A stretch of 64,000 nucleotides of DNA from Bretschneidera sinensis. Lineage: Eukaryota; Streptophyta; Magnoliopsida; Brassicales; Akaniaceae. The stretch covers positions 39,643,501-39,707,500 of the forward strand of contig CM043698.1 of assembly GCA_023935145.1 (NCBI GenBank), read 5' to 3'. The notes beneath the pieces are model-generated. The model was not told the origin of the DNA and did no database searches. It worked only from the letters and a program-made list of their open reading frames with translations. Position 1 is the first letter of the stretch. Every line of letters begins with the position of its first letter. The translations under genes and the position numbers were made by a program. Shown one piece after another: positions 11,021 to 21,589 of the stretch.

Positions 11021-12391
11021 GCATCAAGGAATATTCAGTTTAGACAGAGCAAGGAAGGCAAGAGGGTTCGGACCAAGTAGAGTCTATTGATAAATGTCAA
11101 GCTCAGGATACTCAAGAGGAGGCTGAACTAGAAGGGGATGATGCAGCAAGTCAAAATGACTATCAACTCATAAGGGACCCGGAAAGAAGGCTGGTCAGAC
11201 CACCTTTGAGATATGGTTTTGCAGCTACAAATGTAGCAACTCCTTGGACAGAAGGAGGGATAAGTAAACAAGAGACTTACATTGATGCCATGGAATGTAA
11301 GGATTTGTCAAGATGGAAGCTAACTATGGAGGAAGAAATGGATTATTTGAGGAGGAATAACTCTTGGGAATTGGTGCACATTCTGGTAAAATAGAGAGCT
11401 GTGGATTGTAAGTGCACTTTCAATATCAAAGAAGGGAACACTCCAGGGGATAAGTCCGAAATAAGGCTAGGCTTGTGACGAAGGGGTTCACGCAAAGATG
11501 AGGCATAGATTTCACAGAAACCTTCTCACCTGGACGCAAGGTGGATGAAGGGGTTATTATCGTCATCTATGTCGATGATATGCTGTTGGTTCAGAATAGC
11601 AGGGAGAGGATAGAAAGGTTGATATCTCAACTCAGTGAAGAGTTCGAGAGCAAGGATCTTGGCCTTACACAAAAGATCCTTGGGATGAGAAGCATTCAGG
11701 AAAGGGAGAGAAACAGGTTGAAGGTTTCTCGGTCTTCCTACGTAGAAAAAGTGTTGTACAAGTTTTTTATGGAAGATGGTAAACCAGTGAAGGTTCCCCT
11801 TGCTGATCATTTCAAGTTCTCCAGCAAACAATGTCCTGGAATATATGAGGAGAAGAAAGAAATAGAAAAAAGGTCCCTTACTCTAGTGCGGTTGGATCAG
11901 TCATGTTCATGATGGTAAGCACTAGACCCGACATTTCTCAGGCAATTAATGTTCTCAATAGATTTGTGAGTAATCTTGAAAAGGAGCTTTGGCTTGGGAT
12001 GAAGTGGTTGCTAAGGTACTTGAAGGCTCAGTTACAGCCGGTGGTAGCACTTTCAACAACCAAAGCAGAGTACATAGCGGCTACGAAAGCCATAAAGGAG
12101 GCTATATGGTACAAAAGGTTATTAGACGAGTGAAAGGTCCTAAAAGAGCAGGTGGTGGTGGTGTCTTCGGATAGCCAAAGTGTGTGGCACTTGTGTAGGA
12201 ACCTGATGTTCCATGAGAAGACTAAGCATATGGATGTTTGGTATCATTTCATTCAGGAAAATGTTACGGAAGGATGCATTCATGTGGACAAAGTCGTAAC
12301 GGAAGAAAATTCTGCAGATTTAGGCACCAAAATTCTACCTCTAAATAAGTTCAATCATTGCCTTGGACTTCTTAGGATTGGAGTTGGTTGA
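11021..12391 (+). pseudogene. Copia B RT / RNase H with internal deletions
   Basis: RT entry YIDAMECKDLSRWKLTMEEE and NNSWELVHI is followed by FTETFSPGRKVDE, which is joined to VIYVDDMLLVQNSRERIE. The RT middle between these points is absent, as in C. RNase H starts with SNLEKELWLGMKWLLRYLK, then AQLQPVVALSTTKAEYIAA, skipping the segment with the first catalytic residues. The C-terminal part (SSDSQSVWHL, TKHMDVWYHF) is preserved to 12391. Without the RT middle it cannot have polymerase activity. Confidence 0.87.
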
Positions 12392-12472
12392 TATGGTGAC
12401 TCAAGTTGAGTTTGGATCCTGAGTTCTCTACACAATGGGTTGGGGTTTAATCGCTCAGACAAAGGTAGAGAT

Positions 12473-13423
12473 TGTTGGTATTTATCTAAGGTTTAAACAA
12501 GTTTAGAAAGGCTTCAGCATCAGGTCTCCAGGCCGCAGCTCAAGGTATGTGCACCTCAGCCTCCAGGAAGTCCAGAAGTTGGGAAAGAAGCTATGAGCCA
12601 TGGCCCAAGGCATACCTACTATGGCATAGCCTTGTGTGCCATGGCACAGCCACACCAGGCCATGGCCTCCAGCAAGATAGTAAAGCCTCCCCTCCTCTAG
12701 GCCGTGGCATGCCCTGTTCTAGGCTACGACTTGAAGGCACACCTGATGCTTATGTTTTAGCATTTAAAATGGTGCTTGAGGCATGATTAAAACACACAGG
12801 ATTACTTAGAATTGATGAAGGGCTATGGTTGATTCGTCCTCAAGATCTAAGGGTTGAAGATTGACTTCAAGATAGGTTCAAGAAGTGGTGCCCTATATAA
12901 AGGGTCATCTAGGAGCCATTTAAGACAAATGTGTGACAATTATCTCAACAAGAGAGGTGATATGAGTGTGCAAAACATGTGTGTGAAATAGAACACATGG
13001 GTGTGTGAGAGTGAAAAAACACTAAACATAGGAGAGAGACACATTCAAGAGAGAGGCTGGTTATTTAGAGAACGAGTAGTATAAGAGGGAATTCAAGGGC
13101 TCTGTAAGGGAATTTTCCTGGGGAAAATTCCAGGGAAACACTAGCCCTTATCCATTTCTTTTTCTCTTCTTTCGTTCTTCAAGAATGGTGTTAAGATCAA
13201 GTTCTTGAAGAGGTGTTGTTGTAAATTATAAGAACCATTGATTTAGTGCAAAGAGCTCGGAGGAGCTCACGGGAACGTAGGCACATTGCCGAACCTTGAT
13301 AATAAATTGCTTATGTTCTTTCTTTTCTTTGATTTCTATTTCTGTTCTGATTATTGCAAGTCATTCTAGACTTGGGTGTTTGGAAGATCACCACTTGGGC
13401 ATCTTGAGGGTGATTTCCCAACA
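12473..13423 (+). repeat. 3' LTR of copia B
   Basis: 951 bp, TGTTGGTATTTA to TTTCCCAACA, preceded by a purine-rich tract ending AAAGGTAGAGAT (12461-12472) that probably served as polypurine tract. TATATAAAGGG at about 12893-12903. Same family as 7809-8771 with scattered substitutions and small indels. Confidence 0.92.
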
Positions 13424-14939
13424 AATTACCTCCCTGTGTTGGTGTTCTTTTTGGTTCCCAAAGGTCTGCATGAATGTAGTGAAGAATGCCCTTAGATTTG
13501 TGCACTCTGGTGTTGAAGCTAACTCGGTGTTGCTTCCCAAGAACGCAACACTCGCAGAAATCGAGTTTCTCTACTTTGTCACCATTAAGTATACTATTCT
13601 TGCTGAGAACTTGCAGGCCATTTTCGCTCATGTGTCCCAAGTGATTGTGCCAAAGGGCTGCCTTATCCATCTTAGCCATCAAGCTTGCTGCTTGATCCTT
13701 GATTTTTGTGTCTCCGATCATCTCATAGAGACCATCCTTCATTGCTGCTTTAATCACTATCAAAGATCCCTTAGTTACCTTGATCTTTCCTCCCTCTACT
13801 TTGTATCTATACCCCATGGAATCTAGCTGCCCCAATGATATCAAATTTCTTCTCAAATCTTGAAGATATCTCACATTCCTCAGCAGCCTTGTCATTCAAT
13901 CAAACATCCTACTGGATGTCTCTCGTGCCCTTCACTTGCCAAGAAGTATCATTCCCCAGGAAAACCTTTCCGTCATTGGTTTCCTTGAAATTCTTGAACC
14001 AATCCTTATGAGAACACATGTGATAAGTGCACCCAGTATCCAAGATCCATTTTCCACTGCCTTCTTTCCCCTTGCTCACATTTGAGCACACAACAAGAAC
14101 ATCATCATCTTGTTGTTCTCCGTTGGCAACCGAAGCCTCTCCATCATTGGTATGGCTTCTTCCTTCATCCCTCATCTTCTTCTCATAATCTTTCTTGAAA
14201 TGACCCTCCTTATGGCAGTAAAAGCATCTATTTCCTCCAAATCTCGGTTTAGAGTGCACTCTCCCATGGCTCTACCCTCTACCCTTTGATTTCTCCTGGT
14301 AGTTGCCATGGATGCTACTGCCATTCTGAGTTATTGGCCTTCCTCTAATGACCAAACCTTCTCCATTTGATGCTTCCTCATCTTGGCTTTTGAAATCATG
14401 AGCCCTTATAGCATTGATCACAATTTCTTATGTTAGTGTATCTCTTCCATATTCAATAGCATTAATCAAACTTTCAAAATAATCAAGAAGAGAATTCGAT
14501 AGCATAACATCTAATTGTTCATCTGGAAATATTATACTATAACTAGCCAAATCTTGAACTAGTTTGTTAAACACATCAAGATTATCTTGCAACTCTTTAT
14601 TAGGATCCATTTTAAAAGCAAAGATTCTTTTAAGAAGATAAATCTTATTAGGGAGAGTTTTGGTAAGAAACAACTCATCTAGTTTCTTCTATATGACACC
14701 TGGATCTTCCAAGTCTCCACACTCCCTTGTGACACTATCTGACATATGCAGAAAGATGGTACTATATGCCATCTTCTTCATCTCAATCCGTTGGACCTCC
14801 GTGTAACTTGCTGGAAAATCGTCATATTCTCCAATTGCCAAGTCCACCTTTTGTTGCATAAAAACATCCTTTACTTTCGCTTCCAAAGGGCAAAGTCTCC
14901 CTTTCCATCAAACTTTTCAACAATGAAATTTGAACCCAT
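13424..14939 (-). pseudogene. Copia C gag, protease, pre-integrase region
   Basis: Minus strand from the ATG at 14939 (MGSNFIVEKFDGKGDF). A one-base loss shortly after moves the frame to the 65-codon segment at 14886. Gag continues through 14673-14428, then the knuckle CFYCHKEGHFKKDY with the last Cys changed to Tyr (near 14230). The protease site WILDTGCTYHMC is near 14015-14050. The GAG-pre-integrase domain (LWHNHLGHMSENGL with CECC) follows, down to 13424 where copia B has split the integrase. Unlike B, C keeps the gag middle. Confidence 0.87.
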
Positions 14940-15180
14940 ATTGCAGAAAAAATCCCAAGATTTATGCAGCACCCACAATAGCTTCCCAACTTCTAAATCT
15001 CAAGAACTCGATCAAATCTTGACCCCGCACCATTCTTGAATCACTCTCAAGAACCCGATCAGATCTTGATCCCAGCACTGTTCTTGAATCACCCAATAAG
15101 TTGACCTTTGATTCTTGGAGTCTTGCTCTGATACCTTTTGTTCTAGCTCTGATACCTGCTCATCAAAGCTCTGATACCAC
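14940..15180 (-). other. Copia C leader with triple primer-site repeat
   Basis: Non-coding leader. The minus strand has TGGTATCAGAGC at 15168-15179 directly after the LTR (tRNA-iMet primer site), and GGTATCAGAGC again at 15146-15156 and 15125-15135, spaced 21-22 bp. The rest of the leader contains direct repeats of a GATTCAAGAA/GATCAAGAT theme, also seen in the B leader. Confidence 0.8.
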
Positions 15181-15409
15181 TATTGAAAATCACCTCAAAA
15201 TGATCCTTTACATAGTGCAACCATTTCTTGAACCAATCTTGAAGTCAATCTCGACCCTTAGATCTTAAGGACCAATCAATCATAGCCCTTCAACAAGTCT
15301 AAGTGATCCTGTGCGTTTTAATCAAGCCCCACGCACTATCTCAAAGTGCTGATTCAAAAGCATCAAATGTGCCTTCGTGCCGCGGCTCAGAACAAGGCAA
15401 GTCGCGGCT
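15181..15409 (-). repeat. Copia C 5' LTR, inner fragment
   Basis: Continues from the primer site on the minus strand. Compared with B, the section from just after the TATA-like CTATGTAAAGG to GGTGATTT near the LTR end is missing, so most of R and U5 is deleted. The outer limit is the target duplication CGGCT (15405-15409) of gypsy D. Confidence 0.82.
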
Positions 15410-16681
15410 TGTTGTGCATTTATTTGCCTAAATTAATAAGTAAATAATCATATAGTTTTACTTGCAAGTGCACAAGGTCAATAGTAGCATAGTGTGCAAG
15501 TGCGAGATCATCTCCGCAAGGATTGGTTAATTTCGAATTAGAATTAGTTTCTCAATATAAAAGATAAAAATAGATGTTTGAGTGTGAATTAATAATGATA
15601 AGAACATAGGGCTTTGATATCCACCACTAATCATACTTTCCTATTAAGTAAAGTGCCAATGCTATAGCCTTATCATGAATACCTAATGGTTGCCAACCAT
15701 AACGGCTTAGTCCACTCCTTAAACTATTGATCTCCCTAAGCAACGAGTTAGGCATGGTGTATACTCTAACTCTTTTCTCTTTTAAGAGATTCAGCATGAT
15801 GTATACTGAGTTGTTCCTTAAGAGAGCATAAGGGCTATAGAAATCGATAACCACATAGGATCTAGGGCTTGGTCCGCTCCCGGTTTCCCATGTTGATTAA
15901 TCCAAGAATCCGGTGTGGATATCTTTTGTTACTATTGTTAGACCCAGGACTTGGTCATCCAAATTGATCTAACTAACTTATGCATACCACATGCATACGT
16001 TGATCAAACACATACATATGAGGAATTTAAATAAACACAGGCATTAATCAATTAAAGCATCATAACATGGCTATTAGCAAAGGTAATAAATGATCATCTA
16101 TATAAGAAAGCTTAATTAGGGCTTCAATCGAGCCCTATTAGGAGGTTAGCTACACATGTTCAGTAAACTAAACATTATAACCATGATAACTAAAAATAGA
16201 AAAATAAAACCTGAAGAATGCTGAGGAGATGAGTCATCAATTCCTTTCCAAAGCTTACAACTTCAAGCTCAATCCAAAAGTGTGTTTTCTGTGTTTTATA
16301 AGGCTATGTATAGGGCTCTAAGGTTGCCCCGAAACCCTAATTTCCTATTTAAAGTCTGGAGACTTCTTTCAAACTCTGGCTCTGCCACCTCTGGAGCGTG
16401 TGCACTCGATCGTATGGATCTGCACTCGAGTGCATGTGTGTGCTCAAGCCTTCTGAGTGTGCGCTCGTGTGCCTGTGCACTTGATCGTAATGGGGGTGCA
16501 CCTTGCTGGATTGCAAAACTTTTCTTTTTATTCCTAAGGGCTCCAAAATATCATCTTTTTGTTAAATCCGTGTGAAAAACACATAAAACACGAAAATGAA
16601 ATAGAATCTACTAAAATAGATAAACAGAGCCTAACAAGCATAAATTAAGGAGCTTAAATATGACTATTTAAGCACCTATCA
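15410..16681 (-). repeat. 3' LTR of gypsy D
   Basis: 1272 bp with TG...CA ends, preceded on the minus strand by the polypurine tract AAGTTTGGGGGTG. It contains the CGATCGAGCGCA-like array at 16395-16490, a TATA-like site downstream and a 75-codon sense open frame (15854-15627). Confidence 0.92.
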
Positions 16682-18025
16682 CACCCCCAAACTTACATAT
16701 TGCTAGTCCCTTAGCAATACAAAACGAAAGATTATATTAAAACAAAATTAAAAATAAATTCATTCTTCATGATATCCAAAAATTTGGGTGATACATAAAA
16801 CCATAATGGGGGCTCATGAGTAAGCTTATAATAAAAACACATTTTTGTAATGAATAAGGATTTTAAAAGCTCATGTTACTTACCTAAGGTTGGCTTAAGG
16901 CATCGTAAGTTTGATTTGTGTGTGATGAATTAGCACATAGAAGATGGGGCTTCTAAATAATTTTAATGTATAGTGTTTCGGTGTCCAAACCTTCACCGAA
17001 TTCCTTATCAAAAAGAACAAAAAAATGGCATAGTGCTTACTTCTTTTCTTTTTCTTTCATCATGAGATTTTTGCCATATTGAGTTCCATTGAGCTCTCTA
17101 ATTGACCCTTGTAACGAGTGTTTAGCCAATAACTCCTAAACCAGATGGTTTTAGAGCATTAGGTGTAAAGATACCCCTAAGGACTTACTGACTCGAGTAA
17201 AAAAGGCTACGGAACTAACAAGTCTTAACGCTTCCAAGTGAAATTCCCAACTTTTGACATAAACATTCACTGTTTACTGAGGCAAGAGGCCCAGTTACTC
17301 AGTGAAAATTTTTATTATGATCATTAAATGCTTAATTCTTACCTTTTGACGTGAACACTCACTACTTACTGAGGCAAGAGGTCCAGTTACTCAGTGGAAA
17401 GTTTTTAATGATCATTAGAAGCTTTTTATTCTCTTTTTTGCATGATGGACATTTTTTCTTTGTTTTTCTTATGCTAAAGTGTTCTTCTAACAAGTTATCC
17501 ATTTATAGTTAGGTCATGGAAACATATACATAAGAATTAAATGTCTTACCCCAGACAAATGTGTGCTAATGTACTCGTGTTAGATCTGGATCAAACTCGT
17601 GATTTCTTAAGTGCTTTGAGGTAGGTACTAAACTTTTAAAATTCCTATTACAAGACTATATGTTCTAGATTTTAAGCTTACTAATGAAGTTTTATCATGT
17701 TTTAAATCAACCAAAAAATTTTAACACAAAATAAACATACATTTATCTTTTCTAAAAATAAAATTGGGTGCATAGTGTGTGCATGTGTTTCAAGTGCATG
17801 CATGTGTCAGTGTCTCCCACTACCCCCAAACTTAATATACACATTGTCCCCAATGTGTGTGTGACATGGAAAGATCTGACCTGGGAGATGGAGAACTAGA
17901 TTGCTTGCATTGCTCGTAGCACGCCCCCAAACTTGAACTGGATGCACGCACTAAGTTCCTGACAAAGAAAAACAAATGTTGTGCCAGAAAACAAGAAATA
18001 TGGATAATAAACAATTAAATATAAA
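16682..18025 (-). other. Gypsy D conserved 3' untranslated block (part 1)
   Basis: Non-coding sequence between ORF3 and the 3' LTR, very similar to blocks in E, J, G and L. Landmarks on the minus strand: three copies of AAGTTTGGGGG (complement at 16684, 17823 and 17926), a CACATTG/CAATGTG hairpin near 17840-17860, a duplicated unit with CAGTAAGTAGTGAGTG (17260-17420), and the GGTAT/GGTGT hairpin region near 17160-17185. Confidence 0.8.
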
Positions 18026-19437
18026 TGATGCGATAAAATTGACACTAGCAAGTGCACTAATCATTCAAGTAATAAAATGATGAGTAAGTATCGTTCCCAA
18101 CGAGGACTGAATAGATAATACAAAAATTATGACTCAACTCTTACTGTTATTTTAGTAAATGAATAATTGTAGGAGAAGAATTTACTAAAAATTAACTCAA
18201 GGAAAAATAGATGATAATAGTAAATAAAAGGAAGAATTTCAAACTTTGGAATTAGATTCTTATAAACTAACATGCTAAGGACTCGACTTCACCTAAACTA
18301 GTATTGCCAAGAGTTTCGAATTAACAAGTTTCGTTTAATACATTTTTCTAGATGGTAGAATTCTCAATAAATTAGTTATCTATATTCAGGTCTAACCACA
18401 ATCTCAAGAATCATTAATTTCAAATATCCATATTCTAGGTCTATTCTAGCTTAATTCAAATTAAGAAGCATTAAGTTCAGTGGAATTCCTTTAAGTTAAA
18501 TCTCCCTATTCGGTTACGATTTAAACGAATCACATGAATTTCCTAGAATCCCTATTCGGTTACTTTCTATTCGATTCATGGCATGTTTTACCCTAGCTTT
18601 TGCATAGACAACAATCCAACATCATATTTATTAATTCAACCATTCATAAAAACATAGCTTATCTATTTGACACATCACCATGCTTAAAGAAGGAATCAAA
18701 GTAACAAAAAGTATTAAGAACAATAAAACACACTCTTTGAGAAACATATTAAATTCCAACTTATCCAAACAGCAACTCAAGACATAGGTTTAGGATTCAT
18801 CTACCCTTAACACAAAAATACCTACTCCATAATAATATTCAAGCAAACCAAGTTCATATCATAGAGCATCAACATAACCAAATAAAAATAAAACAAAACC
18901 AGAGAGGAATGATTAAAAGCTTCAGAGGAGCCTCCACCAACGTCTGAAAGCTCCCATTCTGCATCTTGGCGTCTCCAAAATCTTTTTTTCTGTTCAATAG
19001 CCGCCTCCCCCTTTTGTTCAACTAGGGTTGCTATTTATAATATTCTGAATCCACTGGCCAGCGCTGCAGTGCTAGGCATAAATTGAACCCTAACCAAAGT
19101 TGCAGCGCCCCACGAACCAGCACTATAGCTTTGAGTTTCTGTCCTCTTTTCACATATTTCGCAAATTCCAATGCTGCAGCGCCCTTGAATCAACGCTGCA
19201 GCATTGAGTTTCTATCCTCTCTTCACAATTATTGCCTACAGCATCCTTGAATCAGCGCTGCAGCATTGAGCGTCTGCACAGTAAATTCCAAAAACTCAGC
19301 ATTAAACATTCAAATTAACTAAAATAAACTAAACTAAAAATTGCTAAAATTATATGAAACACAAATCTAATGCTCAAGATCCACACCAAAACCATGCCCA
19401 AAAGCAGTATAATAACATGATTTATTTCGAGTTATCA
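18026..19437 (-). repeat. Solo LTR M, inserted in D
   Basis: 1412 bp, TGATGCG...GTTATCA, flanked by the perfect duplication ATAAA (18021-18025 and 19438-19442). No internal region, so a solo LTR. The minus strand has TATAAATAG near 19030-19040 and a gypsy-like end with GTGCACTTGC, giving the orientation. At 19070-19270 the palindrome CTGCAG in GCGCTGCAGC-type words recurs within a 60-70-bp imperfect repeat. Confidence 0.88.
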
Positions 19438-19549
19438 ATAAACATAAATATTAGTTAAAGAAAAAAATATTATAATGAAAAGCATATGATGTTGGGTGCC
19501 TCCCATGAGCGCTAAGTTTACGTCTTTAGCCAGACGGGGTATCCTCTCA

Positions 19550-20683
19550 TTACTGATCATCGGGTGGTGTAATCGGAGAGATACCGGGTGCGGGAGGTAG
19601 GCGATCGAGGATGGCCTGTAGTATCACCTCTTGTCGTGCAAACTGTGCCTCTAACCCATCTATCCGCTGATGGATCAGACGGGCCGCCTCTCCATCCTCT
19701 TGGCAGATGTCGGATAGCTCACAGCGAAAGGAGAATAACTAATTTAGAAGGTGCTGATATTCTGTGGACCCCATGTCTGGCTGGTCCTCTTCCCAAGTAG
19801 GGCTCACTGCCCGGTGCTCGACATCCATCGGATCATCCGCTTTAGGCTCAGCAATAGGAGTATGCACTCGGGGTCCTCGGCTCATGTGGGACTAGCTAAG
19901 GCTCAACTGGGCCCTTCCGAATAATGGATGATCACTAACTGGGCCATCGACGGAGGAGCCTCCGATTCCCTTCCTCTTAAAGATATGATTGAGCAAGAAG
20001 GGGAAAGGAAGCCCCCATACATTAGCCGTGGTGGTGTGATAGCTATGCACATGGTCCCAAAACTTATGTATCTGACTCCGTATGACTGCAAGGATGGAGT
20101 ACCAGTGACCCCGGTGAAAGGCATAAAGAGCCTGTAGAAACTGATCCCTCCTCTGTGTCTTGTGCCTTAAAGGACACACGTTATGCTAGAGGACGGAGTC
20201 CACCAACCATAATCGAGGAGGCAACCTCGATCGGCTCCCTATATTGTTGTGCCAGTTCGCATACTGACCCGTACACATGTCCTCTATGATGTGTGGTAGA
20301 GGAAACGGGTCTGGCTGCTCCTCCATATGGCTGTCCTCCATAGGGGACTCATCATAGCAGTGGAGGGCAGTGGTGATGTCTGTGGTGGTTAGTTCTATGA
20401 ATCTACCCTAGACTGAGGAGGATAAGATCTCTGGTCTGGTGCAGTCATAGGTCAGATTCTCGTAGAAACTAACCATAAATCTGGTGTAAGCTGTCGAACA
20501 AACTGGCTTGAACAGCTGCTTGAGACCCTGAGCCTTGAACTCTTGGACTGCCCATCTTATGGTGTCCAAACATGTGAAATCTTTATCTATATTAAATGTA
20601 ATCTCGAACAGGATATCACGTTGCTCGAAACTAGGTCGAGTGGACTAGGAGCGGCTGCAGGAGGCTCGGGAAGTGGAGGCCAT
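19550..20683 (-). pseudogene. Gypsy D third ORF (env-position protein)
   Basis: Start ATG at 20683 (MASTSRASCSRS), stop at 19550; the frame is recognisable throughout but has internal TAG stops. Motifs shared with the E and G copies: LPPRLWLVD, NVCPL-HKTQRRDQFLQ, YAFHRGHWYS and WGLPFPFLL--IFKRKG. The pattern resembles the Pfam 'putative plant transposon protein' family found in Athila-like elements; that assignment is from memory of the family. No clear signal peptide or membrane segment was seen, so calling it an envelope protein is not justified. Function unknown. Confidence 0.72.
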
Positions 20684-21589
20684 TTTCTGAGGTCTGAAAC
20701 TGTGGTTGCTGTCAAAATTGCACTCGATCGCAGGCTTTGTGCACTCAATCGCACTAGAGGACTTGCACTCGATCACAAATGGTGTGCGCTCGAGCACAAT
20801 GGCTCAAGCAATTTATAGAACAACTTCTGTGCAATGAAAACGAGAAGCTGTAGAAATCACACCAATCTTATCCCGACCTCCTACAAGTATGAAAAGATTC
20901 AATCAACACACCAAATAACATACAATAGGAGATAAAGAAAAACATATTAAAAACTAGTGTGTGATGGAGTTTGTGACTGTCAAAGCCATGTTAATTGCTC
21001 TACTGTGTGGAGTTGTGACTGTGAGATGGTTATGGACGAGGAAAGAGATAGAGAGAGTGTGGGTAAATGGGATAGGGATGTTTGGGGGGTGCTGGCAATG
21101 GATTTGGGAGTGAAGGTGAGGTTTGTGGTTAGCTAGAGATGAAAGTTAGGGCTGAAGAGGGCGAGAGTGAGAGAGAGGAGCAGACAACTTGCGATTGAGC
21201 GTAAAGGGAAAAATGGGCAAGTTATGTTTTTAAAATAAGCACGTGATTTCTGACTCGAGTGTGCTCGAGTGCTTGGTGAAGTGCGCTCGATCGCACTTGT
21301 GGCAGAAGCTTATTGATGGGGTGCGCTCTGGAGCGTAATGGATGTGCGCTAGAGCGTACTGAATTGTGCGCTCGAGCGCAAAGCAGAAGGCATAGATAAT
21401 TTTACTTACCAAGACTAAAAACATAACCTTAAAACAGTACAACCTCACCATACTTTAGTGGCCTCAGTACCATTAATCTTGATAGAAGCTGTTGAGCTAT
21501 ATGTTATGCAAGTGCAAATTGCTCAAGTGTGCTCTATAGTAGATTCAGTGCTATGCTCTTTGAAGGGGGCACTTAGAGCCCACTTCCGG
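20684..21589 (-). other. Gypsy D spacer before ORF3, with probable intron 20881-21409
   Basis: Non-coding. The minus strand has a donor-like TTG|GTAAGT (GT at 21409-21408) and an acceptor-like CTTGTAG|GAGG (AG at 20882-20881). Element G has the same pair, CTG|GTAAGT and TTTGCAG|GAGG, at homologous places. CGATCGAGCGCA-like words lie at 20715-20800 and 21250-21380. The right end (21460-21590) matches the G sequence just after pol. Confidence 0.6.

Larger units (their letters stand above)
7809..13423 (+). mobile_element. Ty1/copia element B, full-length but defective
   Basis: 5.6-kb plus-strand element with two LTRs, a tRNA-Met-type primer site, gag, protease, integrase, RT and RNase H in copia order (integrase before RT). 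The flanks GATTA (7804-7808) and AATTA (13424-13428) are a target duplication with one change. It sits inside the integrase gene of copia C, its own close relative in opposite orientation. Deletions in gag, RT and RNase H plus many stops make it non-autonomous. Confidence 0.92.

Noticed and set aside
13296..13826. Long plus-strand open frame of 176 codons
   Set aside because: It is antisense to the copia C protease/pre-integrase region and spans the B-C junction; no motif in its translation.
15125..15179. Tandem words read as transcription-factor sites
   Set aside because: They equal the tRNA-iMet primer-site sequence and lie at the LTR edge; the primer-site origin is simpler.
19588..20137. 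Plus-strand open frames over the D third ORF
   Set aside because: They are antisense shadows; the minus-strand frame has homologues in E and G and conserved residues.
21230..21451. 73-codon minus-strand open frame with Cys/His residues (possible small protein)
   Set aside because: It crosses the conserved donor site and consists largely of translated CGATCGAGCGCA words; not conserved in G.
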